The notes under the pieces are model-generated. The model was not told where the DNA came from. It made no database searches and saw only the letters and a list, made by a program, of their open reading frames with translations. The translations under genes were made by a program, and so were the position numbers. This document shows positions 1-7,956 of a DNA stretch of 64,000 nucleotides, piece by piece. The stretch's first letter is position 1. Each line of letters opens with the position of its first letter. This DNA comes from an uncultured Eubacteriales bacterium (GTDB lineage: Bacteria; Bacillota; Clostridia; Oscillospirales; Oscillospiraceae), in contig ONOL01000003.1 in the NCBI GenBank assembly GCA_900319465.1, positions 49,552 through 113,551 of the forward strand, read 5' to 3'.

Positions 1-91
1 CGCGGATCACGCCGTAAGCGCTGGCGTTGATCACTGCGGTGGGGCCGCCGGACTGGCCGAAAATGCAGGAGCCGATCAATTTTTCACTCAT
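1..91 (-). CDS. 6-phosphofructokinase, N-terminal fragment (cut by window start)
   Basis: Only the first 30 codons are inside the window. The translation starts MSEKLIGSCIFGQSGGPTAV and goes on to an INASAYGVI segment. GQSGGPTAVINAS is the nucleotide/pyrophosphate-binding start of the phosphofructokinase family, and this form is most like the PPi-dependent or long clostridial PFKs. The enzyme phosphorylates fructose 6-phosphate in glycolysis. A GGAGG lies about 11 nt before the ATG. It is divergent from fba, the next glycolytic step, which supports the call. ATP versus PPi use cannot be decided from this fragment. Confidence 0.8.
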   Translation of the reverse strand, partial: MSEKLIGSCIFGQSGGPTAVINASAYGVIR

Positions 92-143
92 TTTTCAGAT
101 GCCTCCAAAATTTAAAAAATTTTCAATTTGTTGAATGTGCTTC

Positions 144-172
144 TTGATTCTGCCACGGATTGAGCATATAAT
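144..172 (+). promoter_or_regulatory. Sigma-A-type promoter of fba
   Basis: TTGATT at 144-149 and TATAAT at 167-172 are separated by exactly 17 bases, in an AT-rich stretch upstream of fba. Seen in sequence; activity is inferred. Confidence 0.7.
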
Positions 173-229
173 AGAAAAGCAAATTTGTAAATATGCTATT
201 TTAACAAAAAATGAGGAGGAGACAAAAAA

Positions 230-1198
230 ATGGCACTTGTTACAACGAAAGAAATGTTTGCGAAGGCTTATAACGGCGGCTATGCTGTCGGCGCTTTCAA
301 CGTCAACAACATGGAGATCGTCCAGGGCATTACCGAGGCGGCAGGGGAGCTGAAGAGCCCCGTTATCCTGCAGGTCTCCAAGGGCGCCCGCGCTTACGCC
401 AACCACACCTATCTGGTGAAGCTGGTCGAGGCTGCCATTATCGAGAATCCTGAGATCCCCATCGCGCTGCATCTGGATCACGGCGATACCTTTGAGCTGT
501 GCAAGTCCTGCATCGACGGCGGTTTCACCTCTGTTATGATCGATGCGTCTTCCAAGTCCTTTGAAGACAATATCGCCCTGACCCGCAAGGTCGTCGAGTA
601 CGCCCACGATCACGGCGTCGTGGTCGAGGCTGAGCTCGGCACGCTCGCCGGCGTGGAGGACGAGGTCGCGGTCGAGCACGGCAGCGAGAGCTACACCCGT
701 CCCGAGGAAGTGGAAGAGTTTGTCAGCCGCACCGGCTGCGACTCCCTGGCCATCGCCATCGGCACCTCCCACGGCGCATACAAGTTCAAGGCTTCCCAGT
801 GCACCCGCAACGCCGACGGCGTTCTGGTTCCGCCTCCGCTCCGCTTCGACGTGCTGGAAGAGTGCATCAAGCGCCTGCCCGGTTTCCCCATCGTCCTGCA
901 CGGTTCTTCCTCCGTTCCTCAGGAGTTCGTGAAGATGGTCAACCAGTATGGCGGCAATATGCCTGACGCCATCGGCATCCCCGAGGATCAGCTGCGTGAA
1001 GCTGCCAAGCTCGCCGTCTGCAAGATCAATATCGACTCCGATATCCGTCTGGCCATGACCGGCAACATCCGCAAGTACTTTGCTGAGCATCCTGATCACT
1101 TCGATCCGCGTCAGTATCTCAAGCCCGCCCGCCAGGCTGTCAAGGAAATGGTCGCCCACAAGATCGTCCATGTCCTCGGTTCCGACGGCAAGGCCTGA
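230..1198 (+). CDS. fba: Class II fructose-1,6-bisphosphate aldolase
   Basis: A 322-aa cytoplasmic enzyme that cleaves fructose 1,6-bisphosphate to dihydroxyacetone phosphate and glyceraldehyde 3-phosphate. It begins with GAFNVNNMEI (about residues 21-30). It carries the class II HLDHG motif (about 81-85), which supplies the catalytic Asp and a zinc-binding His, and later GTSHGAYK and VLHGSSSVP with further metal and phosphate ligands. It is longer than the roughly 285-aa B. subtilis enzyme because of an insert around CTRNADGVLVPPP, as seen in the longer class II forms. The ATG follows GAGGAGG. The promoter at 144-172 and the divergent phosphofructokinase fit a glycolytic pair. Confidence 0.95.
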   Translation: MALVTTKEMFAKAYNGGYAVGAFNVNNMEIVQGITEAAGELKSPVILQVSKGARAYANHTYLVKLVEAAIIENPEIPIALHLDHGDTFELCKSCIDGGFTSVMIDASSKSFEDNIALTRKVVEYAHDHGVVVEAELGTLAGVEDEVAVEHGSESYTRPEEVEEFVSRTGCDSLAIAIGTSHGAYKFKASQCTRNADGVLVPPPLRFDVLEECIKRLPGFPIVLHGSSSVPQEFVKMVNQYGGNMPDAIGIPEDQLREAAKLAVCKINIDSDIRLAMTGNIRKYFAEHPDHFDPRQYLKPARQAVKEMVAHKIVHVLGSDGKA

Positions 1199-1253
1199 TC
1201 GGATTCGCGTATAGAGACAGAGAACTATTCGATAACAACAACAGGAGGTGGCA

Positions 1254-2894
1254 ATGATGGGCCAGATTCTTGACCGCATCAAAAGCCTTGCGAGCAAAAA
1301 AGTCACCGATTCCGGGATGCCGGACGTGGTGCTCTTCGCTCGTATCGTGTTTGCAGCGATTTTGACCGCTGTTGCACTCATCATAAAAATGCCCGCTGCC
1401 GTTCGCGTGGCGCTGCTGATCCTGGCGACAATCATCGCCGGCATCGACATCGGATGGGAAGCGGTGGACGCGGTCTTGAACAAGGACTTTTTTGCCGCCC
1501 CTGTCGTTTTGCTGGTCGTTGTTTTCGGTACGATCGTGATCGGTTATCCTGAAGAGAGCGCTATTGCCGTGATCCTTTATCAGGTCAGCATGGCCGCTCT
1601 GCGCTATGTGATGCAGAGGACCCGTGATTCCGCGCTGGCGTTGGTCAGCGGGGAAGAGGAGGAGCGCAGAACGAGAGTCCGCGACTTCGTGAGTGCGGAT
1701 GACGCCGGGGATACGAACCTCGGCTCCGTGATTGGCCGCAGCGCCTCCATCGTTCTGAAAGCCGCTATGGCTTTCGCCGTGGTCTATGCGATCGTGGTGC
1801 CTTTTACCGGTCCGACCTTCCGTACTTCGATCCATCGCATGCTGATGATCCTTGCGGTCTGCACGCCCGCATCCGTGATCGTCGCGATGCCGCTTACCGC
1901 GATCGTCGGCCAGTGCTTCTCCGCCGGACAGGGCGTTCTTTTCAGCAAGGCCAAGAATCTTGAGGATACCGCCCACGCCGAGACCGCCGTGTTTGACAAA
2001 GCCGGCATCTTCTCCGAGGAGGCACCCAAGCTTCTCGCCGTCCGTTCGGATATGCTGGACAAGGAAACCATGATGAACTTTGCGGCCCACGCGCTGTACT
2101 ATTCCGAGCAGCCGGTGGCGAAAGCCGTCTCCGACGCCTATGATCAGGAATACCGTCTGGATGTGATCAGCGAGTTTGCCGAGATCCCGGGCAGCGGCGT
2201 TTCCGTTAAAATCGCCGGAAACCCGGTTCTTGTCACGACCGGCGATTATCTGCTCAGCCGCGGGATCCGCATTCCGCAGGAGCAGGAAGCCGGACAGGTG
2301 TTCTTCCTGGTTATTGCCGGTCGCTACGTCGGAAAGCTGATTCTCTCGGCAAGCACCAACGACGCCGCCAGAGGTCTCACCGACGGTATGCGCGAGGCCG
2401 GGCTTCGCCGCTGCATCCTTTTCACCGAAGACAGCGCCGAGCAGAGTCAGAAAGCAGGAGAGGCCTTCAAGTTCGACGAAGTCTACGGCGAGTGCGATCT
2501 TGAGCGGAAGCTGAAGCTGATCTCCGATATGTGCAGCGGCACCGACAACCGCGTTCTGTACGTTTACAGCAACGGCTTTGAGGCGCACAGCGACGCCAAA
2601 GTCGATATGCGAGTCAGCAAGAAGTCCAAATTTGCCGACGCCTCCGTCGATCCGGAGCGTCTGACCAATTTGCCCTTCGCTGTCCAGATCTCCAAGCGCA
2701 TGGGACAGGTTCAGGCCGAAAATGCAATCTTCGCTTTCCTCGTGAAAACCCTCCTGATTTTCCTTGCGATCAACGGGAAGTGCACGCTGTGGTTTGCGCT
2801 GTTTCTTGACTCCGCCGTCGCCATCGGCACGGTGCTCAATGCGATCCGCGTGACCAGCGACTCGCTCCTGGCAAAGATCGGAAAATCCGAATAA
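1254..2894 (+). CDS. Degenerate P1B-type ATPase-like membrane protein, actuator domain missing
   Basis: About 546 aa with the topology of a heavy-metal (P1B) ATPase. Four N-terminal membrane segments are followed by a pair whose second helix holds CTP in the place of the CPx motif (AVCTPASVIVAMPLT). Then come P and N domains and a final helix pair ending SAVAIGTVLNAIRV. The region between helices 4 and 5, where the ~100-aa actuator domain with TGE should lie, is only about 40 residues and has no TGE. The phosphorylation motif DKTGT reads DKAGI (Asp248), TGD reads TED, and GDGxND reads SNGFEA. The N domain keeps EIPGSGV but has SEQP for SEHP. Transport activity is therefore unlikely; function is unknown. 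AGGAGG at 1243-1248 favours ATG 1254 or 1257 over GTG 1248. It lies 55 nt after fba and is probably co-transcribed with it. Confidence 0.85.
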   Translation: MMGQILDRIKSLASKKVTDSGMPDVVLFARIVFAAILTAVALIIKMPAAVRVALLILATIIAGIDIGWEAVDAVLNKDFFAAPVVLLVVVFGTIVIGYPEESAIAVILYQVSMAALRYVMQRTRDSALALVSGEEEERRTRVRDFVSADDAGDTNLGSVIGRSASIVLKAAMAFAVVYAIVVPFTGPTFRTSIHRMLMILAVCTPASVIVAMPLTAIVGQCFSAGQGVLFSKAKNLEDTAHAETAVFDKAGIFSEEAPKLLAVRSDMLDKETMMNFAAHALYYSEQPVAKAVSDAYDQEYRLDVISEFAEIPGSGVSVKIAGNPVLVTTGDYLLSRGIRIPQEQEAGQVFFLVIAGRYVGKLILSASTNDAARGLTDGMREAGLRRCILFTEDSAEQSQKAGEAFKFDEVYGECDLERKLKLISDMCSGTDNRVLYVYSNGFEAHSDAKVDMRVSKKSKFADASVDPERLTNLPFAVQISKRMGQVQAENAIFAFLVKTLLIFLAINGKCTLWFALFLDSAVAIGTVLNAIRVTSDSLLAKIGKSE

Positions 2895-2933
2895 AGAAAG
2901 CGAAACCGATTCCATTTGCGAAAGAAAACCAAG

Positions 2934-2966
2934 AAATCGCGGCTCATTTCAGAGCCGCGATTTTTC
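2934..2966 (+). terminator. Rho-independent terminator after the fba unit
   Basis: Perfect 12-bp inverted repeat (2934-2945 with 2952-2963, loop of six) running into a T tract. It lies 40 nt after the stop codon of the ATPase-like gene. Confidence 0.85.
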
Positions 2967-2995
2967 TTGACTTTTTATGGGAGGGGATATATACT
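2967..2995 (+). promoter_or_regulatory. Sigma-A-type promoter of the Xer recombinase gene
   Basis: TTGACT at 2967-2972 and TATACT at 2990-2995 with a 17-base spacer. The -35 box directly abuts the T tract of the preceding terminator. Confidence 0.65.
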
Positions 2996-3071
2996 ATGGG
3001 CACATAGAATCTCGCATAATATAAATTTAGCGATATTTTAGAGCCGTTTTTCGGCGAAAGGAGCCTTCTGC

Positions 3072-4058
3072 ATGAATCTGGACCAAATCAACGATATCCC
3101 CGATATTCTGATGGAGTTTCTCGAATACCACTCCACGGTGCGCGGCCATTCCGATCGGACGGTCGCAGCCTACTACATGGATCTGAAGATTCTGTTCCGA
3201 TACCTCAAACGCAAACGCAGACTGGTATCGCGTGATACACCCTTTCAGGAAATCGATATCACCGACGTGGATCTGGATTTCATCCAAGACACCCGAATTG
3301 AAGAGCTCTACGGCTATCAATCCTTTTCGCCGGAATCCGGACAGGCGCTCTCCGCTGCGAGCCGCTGTCGCCGGACGTCCTCAGTCAAATCGTTCTTTAA
3401 TTATCTGACGAACAAACGCCATCTGCTGGAGCGCAACGTTACCCAGGAGCTGGACATGCCAAAACGGCAGGCTTCGCTGCCGCGTTATCTTGAAGAATCT
3501 GATTGTGAAAAACTTCTCAATGTTTGTGACGGACCCTATGCCGAGCGGGATTATTGCATTCTGATGCTGTTCATGTCCTGCGGGCTGCGTGTCTCCGAGT
3601 TGGTTTCGTTAAACGTGACCGATCTCTATGAGGATCACCTGCGGGTTCTGGGCAAAGGCAACAAAGAGCGCGTCATATTCTTCGGCGACGGCTGCCGAGA
3701 AGCGATCGACGACTATTTAATGGTTAGAAATGTTGTGAAAGTACAAGAAAAAGACAAAAAAGCGCTGTTTATCAGCCAAAAGAATTGCAGATTTGGCGTG
3801 CGCGGCGTTCAACAGATGCTTGAGAAAAAGCTGCTGCTGGCCGGTTTGGACGCAACGCGCTACTCCCCTCATAAGCTTCGCCACACAGCCGCTACGCTGA
3901 TGCTGAAAAACGGCGTGGATACCCGGGCGCTTCAGGAGGTTCTCGGCCACAGCAACCTCAATACGACTCAGATCTATACCCATCTCGACAACACCGCGCT
4001 GCATGAAGCCGCGATGGCCAACCCCATCGGCCGCAGGCATAAAACAGAAGCAGAATAA
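3072..4058 (+). CDS. Tyrosine recombinase, XerC/XerD type
   Basis: A 328-aa site-specific recombinase. The N-terminal SAM-like core-binding domain (about 10-120) is followed by the catalytic domain (about 135-320). All catalytic residues are visible: Arg173 in CGLRVSEL, Lys195 in LGKGNK, His267-x-x-Arg270 in SPHKLRH, His293 in LGHSN and the nucleophile Tyr302 in TQIYTH. Housekeeping Xer proteins resolve chromosome dimers at dif. The protein is slightly longer than the usual ~300 aa and no integrase-type DNA-binding arm or mobile-element gene is nearby, so a housekeeping role is more likely than a phage one. Whether it is XerC, XerD or the single-recombinase type cannot be settled here. The ATG follows AAAGGAG; it has its own promoter and terminator. 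Confidence 0.88.
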   Translation: MNLDQINDIPDILMEFLEYHSTVRGHSDRTVAAYYMDLKILFRYLKRKRRLVSRDTPFQEIDITDVDLDFIQDTRIEELYGYQSFSPESGQALSAASRCRRTSSVKSFFNYLTNKRHLLERNVTQELDMPKRQASLPRYLEESDCEKLLNVCDGPYAERDYCILMLFMSCGLRVSELVSLNVTDLYEDHLRVLGKGNKERVIFFGDGCREAIDDYLMVRNVVKVQEKDKKALFISQKNCRFGVRGVQQMLEKKLLLAGLDATRYSPHKLRHTAATLMLKNGVDTRALQEVLGHSNLNTTQIYTHLDNTALHEAAMANPIGRRHKTEAE

Positions 4059-4065
4059 TAGCAAG

Positions 4066-4102
4066 CGAAGCCGACGTCCGCTATACGTCGGCTTCGTTTT
4101 TT
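4066..4102 (+). terminator. Terminator of the Xer recombinase gene
   Basis: Perfect 12-bp stem (4066-4077 with 4085-4096) followed by six T residues, starting 8 nt after the stop codon. Confidence 0.88.
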
Positions 4103-4186
4103 GCAATTTTATAGTTTCTGTATACTCATGCATATACCGTATATAGCTGTAATCGTTTGCAACAATTCTGTTATTGTCGGGCGAAG

Positions 4187-4230
4187 AAAGAGCGGCGCAA
4201 TCGGGATAATCCCCATTTACACCGCTCTTT
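4187..4230 (-). terminator. Probable terminator downstream of radA
   Basis: Inverted repeat of nine bases (4187-4195 with 4222-4230), with a small inner GGGA/TCCC hairpin. On the minus strand it is followed by a short T-rich run, so it is a weak but plausible stop for the cwlD-radA transcript. Confidence 0.45.
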
Positions 4231-4236
4231 ATCCAT

Positions 4237-5616
4237 TCATGATTCCGATTTCTTTCCCAATACCGCCCTTACGGCTTCCGCTATATTCCTGACCGGGATC
4301 AGCTCCAGTCCCTCCGGTACGCGGAGCTCGTCGCGCACATGGGACGGGATCACACAGCGGCGAAAGCCGAGCCGGGAGATCTCCGTCAGGCGGTGGTTGA
4401 TCATGCTGACACTGCGGATCTCGCCGGAAAGCCCGATCTCCCCGATTGCGGCGAGATCTGCCCCGAGCGGACGATCGAGATAGCTGGACGCGATCGCAAG
4501 CGCCGTGGCAAGATCCGCGGCTGGCTCGTCAAGCGTCAGACCGCCGATGACATTGATATAGGCGTCGCAATTGGAAACCGGGAGGCCTCCCCTCTTCTCG
4601 ATAACGGCAAGCAGCATGGCGCTGCGGTTGTAATCGATGCCGTTGGAGCGGCGGGCGCCGTTGTAATTGGTCGGCGTGATCAGCGCCTGCACCTCCGCGA
4701 GGATGGGACGCGTGCCTTCCACCACGCAGGCGACACAGGTGCCGGGGCTGTTCTCCGGCCGACCGGCAAGCAGCATCTCCGAGGGATTTTCCACGCAGGA
4801 GAGCCCGGTTTCGGTCATCTCAAAGACGCCGATCTCGTTGGTCGAGCCGAAGCGGTTTTTTACCGCTCGCAGGATGCGGAAGCTCGTGTTCCGCTCGCCC
4901 TCGAAATACAGCACGCAGTCCACCATGTGCTCGAGTACCTTCGGTCCGGCGATGCTCCCCTCTTTGTTGATATGGCCGACCACGAAGACCGTGAGCCCCT
5001 TTTCCTTGGTGGCGCGCATGATCCTCATGGTGCACTCGCGCACCTGGCTGATGCTGCCGGGTGCGGAAGCCGTTTCGCCATCGGACACGGTCTGGATCGA
5101 GTCGATGATCATGACGTCCGGGCGCAGCTCGTCAACACAGGCGAGGATATGGTCCAGATCCGTTTCCGCCAGAACGTAAACCTCCGCGCCATCGACGCCG
5201 AGGCGTACCGCGCGAAGCTTAAGCTGGCGCTCGCTCTCTTCTCCGGTCACATAGAGGATGCTCTTCTCTCTCCCCACGAGGCCGCACATCTGCAGCAGCA
5301 GCGTGGATTTGCCGATACCGGGCGCTCCGCCGACCAGGATCAGCGACCCGACCACAGCGCCGCCGCCGAGGACCCGGTCAAACTCCGAGATCCCGGTGGG
5401 AAAACGGATCTCCGCGCTGGTATCCAGCTCCGAAATCCTGCGCGGGCGCTGGGCCGGGAGAATCCGCCCGCTACCGACGCGTTTTGCCGCGCGGCTGTCG
5501 ATCTTCACTTCCTGCAGCGTATTCCATGCCCCGCAGGAGGGACACTTCCCTGCCCAGTTGGGCGTCTCGCTGCCGCATTCCGTGCAGCAGTACACGGTCT
5601 TTTGTCTGTTTGCCAT
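4237..5616 (-). CDS. radA: DNA repair protein RadA (Sms)
   Basis: A 459-aa RecA-like ATPase that drives branch migration of recombination intermediates in the cytoplasm. The N-terminal zinc ribbon has C11-x2-C14 and C25-x2-C28 around ETPNWAGKCPSCGAW. The Walker A motif is GGAPGIGKST (96-105) and Walker B is VMIIDSIQT. The RadA-specific KNRFG motif follows, and the C-terminal third is the Lon-protease-like domain (LAVIEKRGG onward, with GLSGEIRS). Length is normal for the family. It follows cwlD by 9 nt and is probably co-transcribed from the promoter at 6367-6395. Confidence 0.96.
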   Translation of the reverse strand: MANRQKTVYCCTECGSETPNWAGKCPSCGAWNTLQEVKIDSRAAKRVGSGRILPAQRPRRISELDTSAEIRFPTGISEFDRVLGGGAVVGSLILVGGAPGIGKSTLLLQMCGLVGREKSILYVTGEESERQLKLRAVRLGVDGAEVYVLAETDLDHILACVDELRPDVMIIDSIQTVSDGETASAPGSISQVRECTMRIMRATKEKGLTVFVVGHINKEGSIAGPKVLEHMVDCVLYFEGERNTSFRILRAVKNRFGSTNEIGVFEMTETGLSCVENPSEMLLAGRPENSPGTCVACVVEGTRPILAEVQALITPTNYNGARRSNGIDYNRSAMLLAVIEKRGGLPVSNCDAYINVIGGLTLDEPAADLATALAIASSYLDRPLGADLAAIGEIGLSGEIRSVSMINHRLTEISRLGFRRCVIPSHVRDELRVPEGLELIPVRNIAEAVRAVLGKKSES

Positions 5617-5625
5617 GCGTTTCTC

Positions 5626-6342
5626 CTATATTTGATCCATCTCGGGTAAAAATTGCAGATAGGAAGCCATCAGTACTGCGGCAAGGGCGGTCTGATAACC
5701 GTCCTGCGTGAGCTTCTCCATCTCGTTGTAGTTGGACAGAAAGCCGCATTCCACTAAAATGGCCGGGCAATCCACGTTGGAAGTCAGAAACAGCTTCTTC
5801 GGCGCAGGCTCGGCAAGACGGCGATTTTCCGGCTGCAGGAAAGAAACAAGGTTGGCCTGCACCAGCTTCCCCAGTCTGGCGCTTTGCGCATCGGAAGCGT
5901 AGAGGACCTGCGCGCCGCAGGGCTGCGTCGTCGGGTAATAATTCTGGTGGATGCTGACGAGCACAGCGTCCGGGATCTGGTTGGCGACTTGGGCGCGATA
6001 CACCAGATCCTCATGCTCGCTGTAAGACAGCAGATCCGTCTTTCTGCTGTCGTCGTTTCGCGTCATCACCGTACTGCTTCCGCAGAAGGCGGCAAGCGCC
6101 TCCAGCTTCAAGGCAATGGCAAGATTGATATCGCTCTCCCGCGCGCCGTTTACCGCGATCGCGCCGCCGTCAAAGCCGCCGTGTCCGGGATCAATCACGA
6201 GGACCGGAGGATTCGCAGCCAGTTCCGCGGTCTGCATCACGCGATACACCGAAACCGAACGCAGCAGGATGAAGCCGGCCAGTAGAAAGCAGATCAAAGC
6301 GGCGGCGCTCCCGATTTTTTTGAGGCGGATGACACAAAACAC
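5626..6342 (-). CDS. cwlD: N-acetylmuramoyl-L-alanine amidase, CwlD type
   Basis: A 238-aa Amidase_3 zinc enzyme with an N-terminal membrane/signal segment (about 10-32) that places it outside the membrane. The domain begins VLVIDPGHGG, whose His54 is a zinc ligand. Glu69 in ARESDIN, His in VLVSIHQNYY and the catalytic Glu in ILVECGFLSN follow. Length matches B. subtilis CwlD (237 aa), which removes peptides from cortex muramic acid so that muramic delta-lactam can form. Other amidases share these motifs; size and the neighbouring spoIVA favour CwlD. The start is a GTG with a weak ribosome-binding site. The preceding promoter looks sigma-A-like, which is unusual for a spore-specific gene. Confidence 0.82.
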   Translation of the reverse strand: MFCVIRLKKIGSAAALICFLLAGFILLRSVSVYRVMQTAELAANPPVLVIDPGHGGFDGGAIAVNGARESDINLAIALKLEALAAFCGSSTVMTRNDDSRKTDLLSYSEHEDLVYRAQVANQIPDAVLVSIHQNYYPTTQPCGAQVLYASDAQSARLGKLVQANLVSFLQPENRRLAEPAPKKLFLTSNVDCPAILVECGFLSNYNEMEKLTQDGYQTALAAVLMASYLQFLPEMDQI

Positions 6343-6366
6343 CAGCTATCTCACCCGCTTTCTTTT

Positions 6367-6395
6367 ATTATAACGGCTTTGCCCGGCCAAGTCAA
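6367..6395 (-). promoter_or_regulatory. Sigma-A-type promoter of cwlD-radA
   Basis: Read on the minus strand, TTGACT (6395-6390) and TATAAT (6372-6367) are separated by 17 bases, just upstream of cwlD. Confidence 0.65.
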
Positions 6396-6404
6396 CGCGG
6401 CGTA

Positions 6405-7883
6405 TCAGAGCAGAATGCATATCAGTCCCCCGCTCCCCTCGTTGAGGATGCGCTGCAGCGCCTCCTGCAGTTTTCCTTTCGCATCCTCGGGCAGGGATTG
6501 AATCTTCGCGGCCAGCCCCTCCTCCGCAATATCGTTGAGCGGTTTGCCGAAAATATTGGACTGCCAGATGCGGTTGATGTCCCCGTCGAAGCCGTCCAGC
6601 AGGAAGTTGATGATATCCTCCGACGCGCTCTCGCCGCCGATAGCCGGGGTGACCTCCGTTTCCACGTTGGTCATCAGCATATGGATCGCCGGTGCACTGG
6701 CCTTCAGCTTCACTGAATACTTGCCGCCCTGCCGGACGATCTGCGGCTCTTCCATCTGCATCTGCGAGGTATCGGGCATCACAACGCCGTATCCCTTGCT
6801 GCGTACGTCGCTGAGCGCCTGGCGCAGTCGGTCGTAATCCGATTTGATCACGCTCATATCGGCAAGCGTCGCGATCAGATCCCCGTCGCTTCGGATATCC
6901 CAGCCGGTCTGCTCACTGATGGTCTGATAATAGAGGCTTCTCGGCAGGCGCAGGCGGATGTTGACAGCGCCCCTGCCAAGATCCGATTCCACGATCTCCG
7001 CCTCGCTGATCTGTTCGTGCTGCGTCAGCACGCTCAGCAGCTTCTGCGTATCCTTGATCTTATACAGATCCTCGCTGTTGTCCCGGATCAGGTTCAGGAT
7101 CTCGCGCTTGAGCGGGGTATCGTTTTCCAGCGCCTCGAGCCATTCCGGGAAAAAGATCCCGGCGGATTTAAGCGGGAACTCCTGCAGGATCGACTGCAGC
7201 ACAGCGCTGATATCCGCCTCCGTCAGTGCCTGGCAGTTTACGGGGAGGCAGCTCACACCGTACTCGCTCGCAAGCTCGGCGGCGAGCGCGCGGGCCTCCT
7301 CGGAGGCGGGGGATACACAGTTGAGCAGCACGACAAAGGGCTTGCCGATCTCCTGCAGCTCGCGGATCACGCGCTCTTCCGCTTTCAGGTAGTTCTCCCG
7401 CGGGATCTCACAGACGCTGCCGTCGGTCGTGACCACGATCCCGATGGTGGAATGCTCGGCGATGACCTTGCGCGTTCCTTTTTCCGCAGCGTCCGTAATG
7501 CTGATCTCATGGTCGAACCACGGCGTCGTCACCATCCGCTCGCTGCCGTCCTCAAACTGTCCGGCGGCTCCGTCCACCATATAGCCGACGCAGTCCACCA
7601 GCCGTACGGACATTTCATAATTTTCATCCAGCCGGATGGAGACGGCGTTTTCCGGCACAAACTTCGGCTCCGCCGTCATGATGGTTTTTCCCGAGCCGCT
7701 CTGCGGAAGTTCATCTCTGGCGCGCTCCCGCATATAGGTGTTTTCGATATGCGGGATCACCATGGTCTCCATAAAGCGCTTGATGAAGGTGGATTTCCCC
7801 GTCCGCACCGGCCCGACGACACCGAGAAGGAACGCGCCGCCCGTGCGCACGGAAATGTCCTGATAGATATTATGTTCGGTCAT
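6405..7883 (-). CDS. spoIVA: Stage IV sporulation protein A (SpoIVA)
   Basis: A 492-aa spore-coat ATPase, the same length as B. subtilis SpoIVA. It polymerises on the outer forespore membrane as the base of the spore coat. The N-terminal TRAFAC-like GTPase fold has the P-loop GPVRTGKST (24-32), followed by ETMVIPHI and VRLVDCVGYMV (Walker B). The long helical middle and the C-terminal domain (ending near LICILL) are as in the family. The ATG at 7883 is chosen because AGCGGAGG lies upstream of it; a longer reading has no support. Partners are SpoVM (26377-26445) and SipL (24877-26358), both in this window. A sigma-E-like promoter is at 7921-7950. Confidence 0.97.
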   Translation of the reverse strand: MTEHNIYQDISVRTGGAFLLGVVGPVRTGKSTFIKRFMETMVIPHIENTYMRERARDELPQSGSGKTIMTAEPKFVPENAVSIRLDENYEMSVRLVDCVGYMVDGAAGQFEDGSERMVTTPWFDHEISITDAAEKGTRKVIAEHSTIGIVVTTDGSVCEIPRENYLKAEERVIRELQEIGKPFVVLLNCVSPASEEARALAAELASEYGVSCLPVNCQALTEADISAVLQSILQEFPLKSAGIFFPEWLEALENDTPLKREILNLIRDNSEDLYKIKDTQKLLSVLTQHEQISEAEIVESDLGRGAVNIRLRLPRSLYYQTISEQTGWDIRSDGDLIATLADMSVIKSDYDRLRQALSDVRSKGYGVVMPDTSQMQMEEPQIVRQGGKYSVKLKASAPAIHMLMTNVETEVTPAIGGESASEDIINFLLDGFDGDINRIWQSNIFGKPLNDIAEEGLAAKIQSLPEDAKGKLQEALQRILNEGSGGLICILL

Positions 7884-7920
7884 AAAAATGCCTCCGCTCT
7901 TCCTTTTCTCGTTTTGTACG

Positions 7921-7950
7921 AGTCTATGGGGAGCGGAGGGCATTTATGAC
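7921..7950 (-). promoter_or_regulatory. Candidate sigma-E promoter of spoIVA
   Basis: On the minus strand GTCATAAA (7950-7943) is followed after 14 bases by CATAGACT (7928-7921). This resembles the mother-cell sigma-E consensus (TCATATT, spacer of 13-15, CATACAAT). It overlaps the 3' end of the upstream nif3-like gene. spoIVA is a known sigma-E gene in other spore formers. Confidence 0.5.
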
Positions 7951-7956
7951 TGCGTC

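Noticed and set aside
1140-2915. Minus-strand open frame of 591 codons opposite the ATPase-like gene
   Set aside because: Charged, low-complexity translation typical of an antisense frame; the plus strand has promoter, ribosome-binding site, membrane helices and terminator.
3072-4058. Integrase of a mobile element
   Set aside because: No direct repeats, tRNA target, excisionase or phage/ICE gene nearby; the protein has the plain Xer architecture.
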